Assembly (NCBI GenBank): GCA_033439765.1
Contig: JAULSN010000001.1
Span: 3,286,001 to 3,350,000 of the forward strand
Reading direction: 5' to 3'
Origin: Lasiosphaeria ovina
Taxonomy: Eukaryota; Ascomycota; Sordariomycetes; Sordariales; Lasiosphaeriaceae
DNA: 64,000 bases
Position numbers and translations under genes: made by a program. The notes under the pieces are model-generated. The model was not told where the DNA came from. It worked only from the letters and a program-made list of their open reading frames with translations, and made no database searches. This document shows positions 11,470 through 22,784 of this stretch, in pieces. Positions within the stretch are counted from its first letter, which is position 1, and the number at the start of each line of letters is the position of its first letter.

Positions 11470-14400
11470 ATGGTCAATTGTAAATTGATTCGCTCATGTT
11501 TGGCGGGCTTAGCGTATGCTAATCTGCAATTGCAGCTCACCCAACTCCCCAAAACAGCGGATATGACCGCTGGAGAAGAACATGATGGACTGGTTTGGAC
11601 TTGAGGGAAACCGGGGTAGCCAGCTGGCAACATCATTTCATTGAGAGACACAGGATGTCTTTTGACATGGGGGGGAGATTTGTGGTGGGGTTGGTGCGGT
11701 TCTTTATTTTTATATTATTTGTGTCCTCGTTACCGTGTTGAGGAAATAATGGCATGGCACTTGCATTTGAGAGAATTTTCCGGTTGATAGAGGTGGCAGG
11801 GTGTGTGTATGTTTGTGTGTGTGTGTTGCTGCTTTTCTTTTCTTCTGATTGCTCGCATTACAAGCCTTTGCCCTGTTCTTCTTGTTCGGGCTTTTGACGG
11901 GCCCCCCGAATACCCCCATATGCTTTTTGCGTGGCAAACACTGAGGAGAGAAGAGGAGAGAAGAAAAAAAGGGAAAAATCAGAACACGAGGGGAATATCT
12001 TTCAGGTCCTTGTCACTCTGTCTAGAATCCAAAGTCGGAGATGAGATGAGAGAAAGTGAGCACGAAAAAGGAACAAGAGTTCGAATGAGGAAAGAGAAAG
12101 AAGGAAGGCGAAGAAGAAAAAGTTTGGGCTACTGCTTCCCTTGCCTTGCCGTGTCTTGCCTTCCTGCCCATCCGTCCATACCATACATGATGGCAGGAAA
12201 GAGGGGAAGGTATGATCTCGCACACTAAGAGAGAGAGAGAGAGGATGCGGACGAACGAACGAACGAGCCTGTGTTAATGATTTCCTTCCCCCATTCCCCC
12301 TTTTACTTTTTGTCTTTTTTTCCTCGCCTTCACGGGGTTATATCTTGTCTTTTTTCTTTTTAAAAAAAAATCGGGCTCCTGCGTTATTTCCTCATTTACA
12401 CAACTCGCGTCGCGCACAAAGTCAAAGTTTGGTTTCTTGCTACTGTACTGGTTGTATATTATTATTATTATTGTTATTGTTTTTTATGGTCCTCTCTTAC
12501 ATATTACGGATCAAACGGTGGAACATGAGAGAGACAGGAGAAAGAGAGAACACTGGGGGAGGAGATACATTATTGCCCGCCGCACATATATGGCCACGGG
12601 CCATGGCATGGGATTTGCATGTACGGAGAGAACGAGAGAACGAGAAAGAAAGAAGAAGTCTTGGTCCAGCAATGTCTTTTTCTTAGGCCCCCATCCTTGT
12701 ATGCTTGGTTAGCAGTTGACACTGGGGGGAACCAGATAGAGGGACGGATCGACAGACAGATAGGACAGGCAGAGAGAACAGAACAGAATCAGAATTCTGC
12801 CGATACCAAATGAGCTTCGATTCCAAGGCACATGAACAGCGATGCGGCTCTGTGTGCATGTGTTATGGTGTGTATGTGTGCATGTGTGCGTATGTGTGTT
12901 GGAGTGGGATGAGCGGTGAGTTGGGAAGAGATAAACAAGGCTAGACCATCATTCTATTCGCGGAAGCTCGCATCACACCACAACAGGCCTTGTTTGTTGT
13001 TATTGGTTTCCCGGTTGCCTGGCTGCCTGCGTATGTAGGTTGTATGAAGGGTGTGTAGAACTAGGCATTTCTGGCACTTGCGCGGATATTGCTACAGGCA
13101 TCGGGCGAGCGAGGTTTGATGTGACTCCTTGCTCACGACTCGACACTGCCCAGTCCTGGTGGTTTGGAACCCCAACTGCAAGCTTGACGTTCTCGTTGGT
13201 GGGTATAGAGATGAGTGTATCGATTACGAACTGAAAATGCATCTTGGCCATGCTGGTCACTCGTCCTCATTGGATAGAGAGTATCGGAGAGTGGCGAGAA
13301 CGGCGAGGACCGTGAGAAGGGGCTCGGACTTTCTGCCAGGTCGTTAGCACCCGCCCCCGAGTGTTCCCCGAGTGTTACGTGCTGTAAACTACACAGACGG
13401 GGATTTTGAGGGGGAAAAGGGGGGAGGGAAACAAGGCGTTCCAGTATTCCCCAAGTCCCGCTCTTTTTTTCTCGAGGGAGCAAGCAGCGACTGGTGACCT
13501 CGAGACAGTCATTGCCCAATCACACGCCCCGTTGTGCGTAGAACTTGGAATTCTGCCCAAGTTGCTCCTCCGCCTCCCCAGTCCCGGTCCCGAGACAGCG
13601 GATTCCATACTGGCTAAGGTAGGGGAAAAAGGGGCGAGGTGTAAGCGTTCCGGACTGGCGGGCCCAGGCAGTGTGAACTGGTTGGGGTGGTGGATGCAGG
13701 CCGGGTGCTACGACTTGCTACCCTGCATTTTCGAGATTCCCCTGTCTCTCTGTATTTTAATCAATTAATTGAGCCAGTGTTTTTACTCACGACAAGGACT
13801 CGGACTGAGAGGACAGGATGAATCGAGCGTACGCGACCCGACAGAATGGAACGGACGGGCAATGGACGGTGAACGACTTGAAAACTCAGCCCTTGGGCGT
13901 TGTCACGGTGGCCGCATCGCCAGCGGCCACCTACCGCTTTTCCGTCAGTGTTGTATAGTGAGTGGAGTGACGAGTTAGTCACTGCCCTGGTCTAGACCAT
14001 AAGATGCTGGTGATCAGCAGGTAGGACCCGACAGTTTGGAACGGAGGATCAAAAGCAGAATAGGGGATGTGCAAAGGAAAAGAAATACTGAAATGTTGCA
14101 TGGCGGCTGCTTGTCTGCCTAACAGAAGCCGGACATGTCCGTGACGAGACTGTGAGTTGGAATAGCGGGGAAGGGCTTTTCTTTCTTTTTTTTGGTGGCG
14201 GTCGGGAACTGGGGGTTCAGCACCCTGATTATTCCCTGTTCGGTGACTGACAGTTGACACCAGCGCGTTCTTATAGTGCGCAACTGAACGCGCACTCAAA
14301 CGCGCAGGCGCAGGCGCAGGCGCACGCTCACGCGCCCGCACCACACACTTCTGATCGAAACTCGAAGCTTTCCCAACTGACTGTTCCCCTGTTGAGATAT

Positions 14401-17400
14401 GTGATGGATTTCCGCAGTCATACCACATGCATTTTTTGCTTAGCGCAGCGACAATCAGGATTGTTACGTCGTGTTATGTGGTGTGGCGGCAGTCGGCTCA
14501 AAGTCGGCTGTTGAGTTAGTGTTACCTGTTGGCGTCATAGTGCAACATTGTCTCTGGTGAGATTTCAAACCACAACCTGAAAGCACCAGTGTTGATGAGA
14601 GCCTCGGAACACCTGTCCATCTCTTGTTGCCGCGCTAGCCCCCAAATCTGACATGGCTTGTTTCGTGAAACTTGAACCAGTTTACAGACCGGAGTATACG
14701 GTTGGCTGTGAAACGAGAGCAAGTCTTTTCTCAAGAGGAAAGAGATACGTGGTTGCGAGTGCAAGCCTCGTCTTGGCTGAGAACCAAACTGTCGGGTTTG
14801 AGGTTGCAGGGTTGAGGAAAACAAGCCCGTGTGAAGCAGGGGACTTTGGAGTTTGCAGTTTGGCGCCAGTCCTATTTCCAGCAAAACACGCGACAGAGCA
14901 GCACGCGATGAATTGCAATATTATGGAAAGCCAGAGAAGATGCCTCCAGCAGCCTGCATCAGAGAATCAGTCAACAGTGCCATGAGATAATTGTTCAGAA
15001 ACAAGCTAGTGTATGTAAACCGAGAGGCGCATCTTGTGCAGAAACGCGGACTCACCTCTTCCGTCACGCCCCCGCCAGGTGTCGCTCGGGTACATGTATG
15101 TACGTCGGCACTACCGCAGAGCAGCTGTCACTGGCAAGGCGGACTGGGTGGGTGGGTTGAGTTTTCTGTTTCATGATTTGGTTCCGTTGTGTCGGGACTT
15201 ATCGTCGTCAGCCCTCCAAGGCCTTGGCAGCAAGCAGCCTGTCTCTTAATGTAGTGTAGGTAGTGAAGAGGAGCCTCCTGCACCTCCTGGCTCTGGCCCT
15301 GGCTGACCCGTTTCGAAAGACTTGTTCGGTCCGCCCAGGCAAGCAGTCGCCGGTGCATGGAAATGCAGCAGCGCAGAAGGGCTGCCATCCGATTCGAGCC
15401 AATCCAGCCCCGGCCCCCGATCCCACTCTAAAGACGATGGGGAAAGGGAAGCGTCCCGAGGGAACGGTTCAGCCAATGGCGAGTCGATCAAGGTCACGCC
15501 CCACGATCCCTGGGGCTATTTCCACTAGCACGGGGGGAGTGGCTGAGGGAATGCTCGACACCAATCGGCCTGGATTAAACGTCAACAAGAACCAACAGCG
15601 GCCACAAACCGCGGCCCGGCCCCTCATGCCCCCTTGATCGCCTCGTGTGAGTTGTAGGGCACCCCGGCATTGGGCTCTGGCGATAGGGTGAGCGTTGTCG
15701 TGTGCGAGGGGGTGGTTATGCACGTATGTCCCGACAGCCACCGGGTCTTGGGAATACTGCAATGTCCTTTTTGCCGGCTGGCAACATCAAAGGTACTCGG
15801 CCTCCGTCTCTTCTGGCTTGCTCATGTATATGTAGGTAGCTGGGTACATTCCCGTCCCCAGTCACATCCCTATCCTAATCCCAACCTTGCCCTTGCCTGG
15901 CCCGGCCCTATCCGTATCCATCTTTGCCCCGTATTTTACTCCTATTTCTTGTGCCGCTGGCATGACCGTTTCAAGAAACCCATCCTCGGCCGGCTCCTGC
16001 CGCTTCGGTAAGTGGACCGGGAAGCTGGGGGCACGGTAATTGACCAACTCGGACGCAATGGTCTTGGGAAATAGGGGAGAGGACGGTTGATTCGTTGGCC
16101 ATGCCCGAGTTGCAATGGCTTTGACACTTTGAGTTTGATGAGGGACGAAGGTCCAAACTGCTGTGCGAATAAGGCACGAAAGACATACTAGCACCAGTGT
16201 TTTGGCGAAATGAGAGTATAATGTGATGCATGAGCTCAGGGAAGGCGCCTTCTTCGGCGCCGGTGATTGCCTGCCTGCTGCCTCAGACTTCCAATCAGTA
16301 GGTGAGACGGTGAGGTAAGTACGGAGTAACACTACTCCCTAATGTTAAAGCAGGTCCTGTCCCGGCTGTGGTTTCCTCGCCCGTCGCTGCTGTCATCGGC
16401 GTCCCGTACCTGCTAACATAGCTAGTACTACCTGCCTAGAGAAGTAGTAAGTCAGAACCTGTAAGGTACTACTTCAGGCGCTTGCTGAAAGCTGCACGTA
16501 ATTCGAAGGTTTGCCGCGTGAAAGCGGGCGGCAGGAGAAGGGCACCCGATTAGTAACCGAGGCGGACAGTGTTTCTCACACTGTCCCCGATGCGGACCGC
16601 AACGAGATCACCGGTTGATGACGGCATCTGCGAATGCCGCCGCCTGATTCGGCGTGCGCCCGCCTGTCGCGCCATTGGGTGCCGCTCCCCCGGAGCCGCA
16701 CTGCCCCCGGGTTCTGCTAGCCACTGCTGCTCATACACACTCAGATTCCGACTCACAATTTCCCAGCAGCTCGGGTTCTACAGAGTTGAGTTCCCAATTC
16801 CGATTTTGCGATCCCCCCCTTACCTCCATCCATTCATCCCTCAGTTGTTCCAACAAGTTTTGTCCGTCACATCAGTTGGCCGTCTTGCCCGCCCTAGTGT
16901 CCTTTTCAGTTCCACATCTAGTCCTGTTTCTATTCGCAGTCTCGCCATATGACAGCAGATGAGCAGTCCATTGCCACATCACTCGTTCTGCCGCAGAAAT
17001 GCGCGGAGAGGAGTGGCACAGTCAGGAATCACACCGACTGTCTTCCTCTCTTTCCCTCCACGACTACCAAGGGAATACCAGTCGCCGCACGGCGAGAGTC
17101 TACGGCTTTGAGTGGTAGGAGAAAGAGAAGAGCCGTGATTGCCGCCGCGCTGGCTGTTGGCCCGTCAAGTGCTTGGCCCGGCTTTCCAATTCCAGTGGAT
17201 TTCAGGCTTTCCCCCGCACACTCCCACCCTTCAGAGCTTCCCTCACGGTAAAAGTACTGTACAGTACATACATGCCCCGTTCTCGTCAGGAAATACTTCG
17301 TACACCCACCCCTCCATGGATGTATGGCAGAAGCGCAGCGCATGGTCAAACACATGATTTTACACAGCTGCATCTATCCGTCTGCATGCCGATGCCGATG

Positions 17401-17426
17401 CCGCCGCGTGGGATGTGCAACGTACA
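11470..17426. other. Gene-poor region, left part
   Basis: About 6 kb after RPB1 without a gene I can support. The first 2 kb contain the RPB1 3' UTR and low-complexity runs: GT-rich around 11,800-11,825 and 12,850-12,900, AG-rich around 11,940-12,120, GAGA near 12,227-12,243, CGAA repeats near 12,252-12,265 and ATT repeats near 12,460-12,475. A tandem CGCAGG repeat sits at 14,303-14,322. Open frames here are short, overlap on both strands and show no family motif. Confidence 0.5.
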
Positions 17427-17687
17427 GAAAGGGGTGATGATGTACTGCAGGAACTTGCTCTTTTCGTCAAACGGCTTGAGTCGTACGAATGCCAGAAGTG
17501 ACGCAAGATCTTCCAGCTTGTTTTGTATCGGAGTTCCCGTAACTGCCCACCGTCGGCTCGCCTGCGGTCGGCACACGGATTTGAACGTCAGTGTGTTCTG
17601 CTCCCGAATCATGTGGGCTTCGTCGAGGACGATTCGTATTCGTTTGAGCTTGGTGGCTTTGAACAACTGCGAGTCGGCTTGGTAAAC
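17427..17687 (-). pseudogene. Orphan fragment of an SNF2/Rad5-type helicase
   Basis: About 87 codons on the minus strand encode the DEAH-box region of an SNF2-family ATPase: KATKLKRIRIVLDEAHMIRE (motif II, DEAH), then RRWAVTGTPIQNKLEDLASL (motif III, TGTP) and RLKPFDEKSKFLQYIITPF. This order and wording match fungal Rad5/HLTF-like helicases. No matching motif I, no helicase C-terminal domain and no plausible continuation are visible on either side. Similarity stops abruptly after ITPF, where TGTACGTTG could be an old splice donor, and before VYQADSQ, where TTTCTGCCAG resembles an old acceptor. I infer a relic exon or transposed gene piece rather than a working gene. Confidence 0.72.
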
Positions 17688-19695
17688 TGGCAGAAAATGA
17701 AATCCGCAGACAGAGCTTCGACCTCCAAAAGCACTTCAACAACGACGCAAGGCTGCCGTTTTTCACCCCCAATCGCCAAAGCGCCCCCTATTTACGCGTT
17801 CATGCCGTGCGTGCTGTTGGAAAAGAGTTTCCGTTACTCTGTATCGTTGCCAGAAAAAAGCAAACGCCGCAGCCACACGAGCCGTTGTGCAACCCGAGTG
17901 AAAAGAGAAAAGTCCATAAGGCGGTAAGCAGCAGCTGTCAACAACGCTGAGAGACATTGGTCGTCACCGCCCGATCAAAACAACCAACGTTTGTTACACC
18001 TTTGGACAGAAATCTGAAATTCTCCGATTTACACTCGCTCCCGTTCCGCATATGCGGAATGCCGCATGTTGAGAGGGATGCGGATACGTAGAGAGAGAGA
18101 GCACCGCATCAAGAACCCAAGGCGGGTTTCATGCCTCAATCCCACGCCCTTTTTGGCCCTGCGGCTACACCGGCGTGACCCCAAACACACAAGACGGACG
18201 GAGAGCCGAACGGTAACCTCAACAGCCCAAACCTGACCCTTTTGGTAACACACACACCACACACGCAGGCCCATTTTCTATTCTTTCCTCCTTTCTCTCA
18301 CTCTCTCCTTATCTCTACGAGGACCTTTTGTTGAGTAAATCAAAGTCCAGTTCCTCGCACGTTGTTTTCCTCTGTCCATGTCGTCCTGTTTTTTCAAGGG
18401 CGTATGTATACATAGTATGTCGTCATACCGGCAATTGGATGACATACCCGCGGGAGTCACGACTCGACCCGGCCATCTCACCGACACAAATACACGTAGT
18501 CCGGGGTCTGAAAAGAAGAAATACGTTATTATTTTGACTTGCTTTGATATTGGAATATATGCAAAGAAAGGAAAAGAAACTTGCCTAGCTCCCGTCGTTT
18601 CAGACTTTCTAGGGTGGAGCATCAAATCTTGTTCTGGACATTACCTATCTTACCTATCCAGATAGATAAAGTGACTTTGGGTTGTATTTCGACCAATCTA
18701 GCTGCCTTACCTTGACGCCGCAAGCCACTGCTTCTACTACGTACTGCTACTACCTTGGCTCTTGGCAATGATCCCTCCAGGCATATACAGACACAAAAGA
18801 ATGAAAGAAATACGGTATACATTTGCTAGGTGCCTATGTACCTATCAAAACCCGTAGTCTGGCAATCTCAAGATGCCTAACGTCCCCCTATCTTATTTCG
18901 CAAGTGTGTGTAACGCATCTACACAGCTAGGCAGGCAGTCAGCGATCATCTGCCCTACCCGCCGCTGGCAGTTATCTAGTTCCCGCAATGGGTCGGAGTT
19001 TCCGACCAGCCAATGTAACGGGGAGAACACAGCTTTTTCTACGAAACGGGTCGTCCTTGGCCAAGATGTGGTAGTAGATGGGACTTGGCCTCCCCCCTAC
19101 CGCTTCCGGCCCCCCCGGCCCCCGCCCTCCTTCTTCCCCCCCCCGGGTGCCCTTGCGGGCCCCGCTTAAATTCATTTACAAGAGAATGGCGTAGCTGAGC
19201 ATTGAACATATCTGCCACTGCCCATTGGGCAGTCGGAGAGAGACCAGGGATATAGGCGAACATGTGTGTATATTATCGTCTATGTATGGAAAAGGCTAGT
19301 TACTTAGAAGAAGAAGAAGAAGAAGATAACAGATAGAACCACCACCTCCTCCCTCCGGGTAATCAAGTCAGAAACCGATTATTCCTTCCCTCGACCAGTC
19401 GAGAAGAAGGAGAACCCAAAGCCAGGCTGACTCCCCATAACAAGCTACAATGGCCTTCACCATAACCCCTCACCCCTTAGGCGCTGTTTGTGAAATGAAG
19501 ACTGAGGGCCAAGAGATCACGACTGGCAGGTAGTTTGTCAGGGCTTGCGGTATTCGGTTGAGTTACTCGCTTGGCCCAGGGACCCTTTGTGTGATCCTGA
19601 GTCCTTAACAAGGTCCAGAAAAGAGTACGAGACCTGCGTAGTGTTGTTAGCAAGGCAACGTTTTGCCGTTGTTGTCGTGACTAGACATACACAGC
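17688..19695. other. Gene-poor region, middle part
   Basis: No gene is supported in these 2 kb. A C-rich run lies at about 19,090-19,165 and a short (AGA)n run at about 19,305-19,325. The bases next to 19,695 probably hold the 3' UTR of the small ORF that ends there. Confidence 0.45.
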
Positions 19696-19881
19696 TCAAA
19701 GATGGCGTCTCCGTGTCCTGCGTCCTCCGCAGCCGCAGCTGCCTTCTTCTTGGTGATATAGAACGCGTGGGGTGCCAAGGGGACAGGTGAGAGTTGGCGA
19801 AGCTCTCTGCTGAGCACATTCTGCATAACGCTCACTGCTGTGATGGCAGTCCGTGAAGGAGATGATCCAGATTTGGCACAT
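19696..19881 (-). CDS. Small Cys-containing protein, 61 aa
   Basis: A 186-nt frame starts with ATG in the context TTCAAAATGTGC and ends at TGA. It encodes 61 residues beginning MCQIWIISFTDCHHSSERYA, with Cys at residues 2, 12, 22, 33, 49 and 51, and a C-terminus rich in Arg and Gly. There is no signal peptide. The layout (MC start, an early Cys with His neighbours, a later PRVLYHQEEG stretch) resembles small orphan proteins common in filamentous ascomycetes; this is recalled, not tested. A TATATAAA box lies about 165 bp upstream and the leader between them is CT-rich, as in strong fungal genes. This ORF overlaps longer, composition-driven frames, which I rejected. Function is unknown; a zinc-binding role is only a guess. 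Confidence 0.55.
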   Translation of the reverse strand: MCQIWIISFTDCHHSSERYAECAQQRASPTLTCPLGTPRVLYHQEEGSCGCGGRRTRRRHL

Positions 19882-20042
19882 TTTGAAGCTGTTGAAAGCT
19901 TGTAGCTTGCGGAATTTGGCGCGAGGAGTGAGTTGATGAAGTCTGAAAGTCTTTTGTGGCAGAAGGAAGCTGGGTAGATGAGGAATTGTGACGAGGCAGT
20001 TGAAGCTGAAGACAAAACACTTGGACAGGTTCGAAGGCACCC

Positions 20043-20050
20043 TTTATATA
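20043..20050 (-). promoter_or_regulatory. TATA box of the small Cys-containing gene
   Basis: On the minus strand the sequence reads TATATAAA, 162-169 bp upstream of the ATG at 19881. A CT-rich tract follows it toward the start codon. This arrangement is what makes the small ORF credible as a transcribed gene. Confidence 0.5.
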
Positions 20051-22707
20051 AGTTTGCTGCTGGCCGTTCAGACATAACATGAGATGCAGTGACCTGAATG
20101 GAGGTGACTTTGATGGCGAAGGATGGTGTGCCTAAGAATCCGGGCGAGTAGTATCCATAGTCCAACCTCTGCGTGGAAGGAACTTCCCGAGGCCAGTCAA
20201 TGGACTCGGTGTGCTTCTTTGGATGTGACTCGCAGAGATGTCTGTTGGTAGTGGCCAAGGCACTCACGAATGTGGCAGAGACTGGTGGTGTTGAAGCTGT
20301 TGGTCCATAGTGGTGGGATATCGCCGGGCGTATTTTTGTTTGGGAGCGGGATAATGCGGTCTCTGGTGTCCCGGGTAGACAGATGTATCTCTGGCTGTCC
20401 CGGTACATACATGGATGCAACCACGGCCGGCCGTTAGACACTGTGGGAGAAGCACAGCACGCGGCAGAGAGGTTCTGGTTAGCTGTATGGATGTCTGGCC
20501 GCCCGGGTACTTTCGGGCAGGCAAGCAACAAGCTGCGATGCGCGTGTCTACCCTGCATGTTCCCCGACGACGAACGGCTCTCCAACAGTGCGAGCAAGCA
20601 AAGTCAACTCTAGGGCCCCTGCCAGCCATCAGAAACGGGCGTGAGAGAAAAGAGAGCGCCAGCCGGCCTGCCCCTTCTGCACCGTGCCATGGTTGGCAAT
20701 AGTTTGCGCCGTGGTAGTGCTGGGGTTCATCTCGGCCACGAGAGGTGGTCATCCGAAGGGAAGGCGGGATCGATCACCCTTTGTGACGGCATGCGGGCTC
20801 TGTTTGCTTGCCGCGTAGAACCCACGAACCCCAGAATCCCCTGGTATTGCCATGACGGCAGCGCCCTGGGCGCCCTGGGGGCTGCTCACTCGAGCAAGAG
20901 CCTGCGGAGACGCCTCGCTCAGTTGCCAACTTGCTGCCATGATAGCGAGCCCAGGCCCCACTAACAAGTCTGGGGTAGGTAGTGATGGGTAAAAGACACC
21001 GGTTTTTTCCCCTTGTTTTCTTTTTTTGGCAGTTGAGCTCGGACGGGAGGCGAAGCAGAGCAAGATAGAACTGAAGTCAAGCGCCTGGAAACAACCTGGA
21101 ACCTAGGGCAGGCCCGGTACACGAAAACAACGCAACGGGGCAACGCGAAATGGAGTTCGGAATCCCTTTAGCGTCGCACCGTTGCCTCCTGTCGGCACCA
21201 TGTGATTAACCACATTGGGGAGTACGAACCCTTTCGGGGCGCAGGTGGTTTTCCGTGTAGAACTCGACCAAGAAGGGCAAGTGCAAGACCAAGATGACGA
21301 GCAAGAGCCGCAATCAAGCAGCTCTGCGTCTGAGGTTCGTACACCCGGTAGGCAGGCACCGCAACCGTGCTTGGGGGTTTCCTGCGCACGTTCACGCTCC
21401 CAGTGGAATAGACAGCTTTAGAAATCCAAGGTGAGTCGCGCATCTTGTCAGCGTCCGCCGCCGGCTTTCACTTGCCAAGACCGTGCTCTGCGAGTGAGGC
21501 GCAGAAATTGAGGCTGGTGGGGAGGTCGCATATCGGCGGCCAGATAGTGACCTTAGCCCGTCCTAACACGGACGCTGGGAAGAGGCGGAACCTCCAACTA
21601 GAAACAGCACAGTTGCCAGTTATGCACCATCGAGGCTGGTTATCGGGCCTGAACTCAGATGTCCGCTGCAGCGGATGCCCCGGGGCAACCGTGCCAGGGA
21701 GAGCCAGTGCCAGATCCAGAGCCAGAGCCAGGGCAGACTGGTCGGCCAGCAGAGCTTGGAGTGCGGCGTGTTGGAACTTAACTTGGGGGCCCCGGCATCG
21801 CAATTCGCAATTGGAACAGAGCCACGACGACCTGGCTAGCCGACGCGACGCGACGCTACCACCTGTTAGGTACTCGGTGAAATGGAGCCTCACCATTGAG
21901 CGACTGTTTGCTACCTCAGGTAGTCAAGGTAGCAGCGTACGTCACAGAACCGAGCATGCATGTATTCTGCGTTTCGGAAACCGCCATGTTGCCGGCCAGT
22001 TGTCGATTTCTTCTTGCTTGACAGAACAATTCAGAATCTCTCTTCGTAGCAGTGAGAGAGGATCAGTCGGGGGTGTCAAGATGCAAATACGTGTTGCCCT
22101 GACTCCAGGGCACAGCAGCCAGTCAAGTTGCAATTGGATTTATCCGCGCACCTTCCACGCATTCCTCTGTTCTCAGCTTCGGAGCAGTGCACCTGCTCCT
22201 GTCGGTACCTAAGTTCGTTCCTGCCCTGGGAATCCCTGCCGGCCCCGATCGTATCATTCGCATGTTGGAATTGGGGCGTGACTTCCCACACCAAAAAAAA
22301 CAACGCACGGACCCTCCGTCAGCAGAACGGTCGTTTAACTACCGTCCGTTCTATCGAAACGGTGCCATCCCGTAAACTTCCAGAGACTTCCATTTGGAAG
22401 CAAAAAAGGTGAGTGAGTTCGAATAGCATGATTAGTAGCCCAATAAACAAAAATCAAAAGTCGCAAGATACAGCTATCTTTTTTTCTTTTCTTTTTTGTG
22501 ATGCCACGGTGTCACCCCAAGTTAGTTAGAACAGTGTGCGGAGAAAACAGCTTCAAGGAGTAGTTATCTCCTCCTTCAGTAGAAATCAACAACATAGTCT
22601 TGAAATAAAACTCTCCATCAAATATGTTGTCGCCTGGAATTGACCCACATTACATGCCCAGGTCAACCCCACTTCAAATGCCTGTTTTTTCTTCCTTTCT
22701 TACGCTC

Positions 22708-22784
22708 GGAATGCCCTCTAATTCCGGCATTCCTTGCACCTGGAATTCCTTCATTTCTACGGCATTCCTTTTGCCCGGAATGCC
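22708..22784. repeat. Cluster of inverted GGAATGCC / GGCATTCC octamers
   Basis: GGAATGCC occurs at 22708-22715 and 22777-22784, and its reverse complement GGCATTCC at 22726-22733 and 22761-22768. The palindromic TGGAATTCC at 22741-22749 lies near the centre. The four copies form a near-symmetrical array able to fold into two small hairpins or one large cruciform. Confidence 0.7.

Noticed and set aside
19647..20597. 316-codon open frame on the minus strand
   Set aside because: It overlaps the TATA box and leader of the better-supported 61-aa ORF in another frame, is Ser/Thr/Pro-biased like translated CT-rich leader DNA, and shows no motif.
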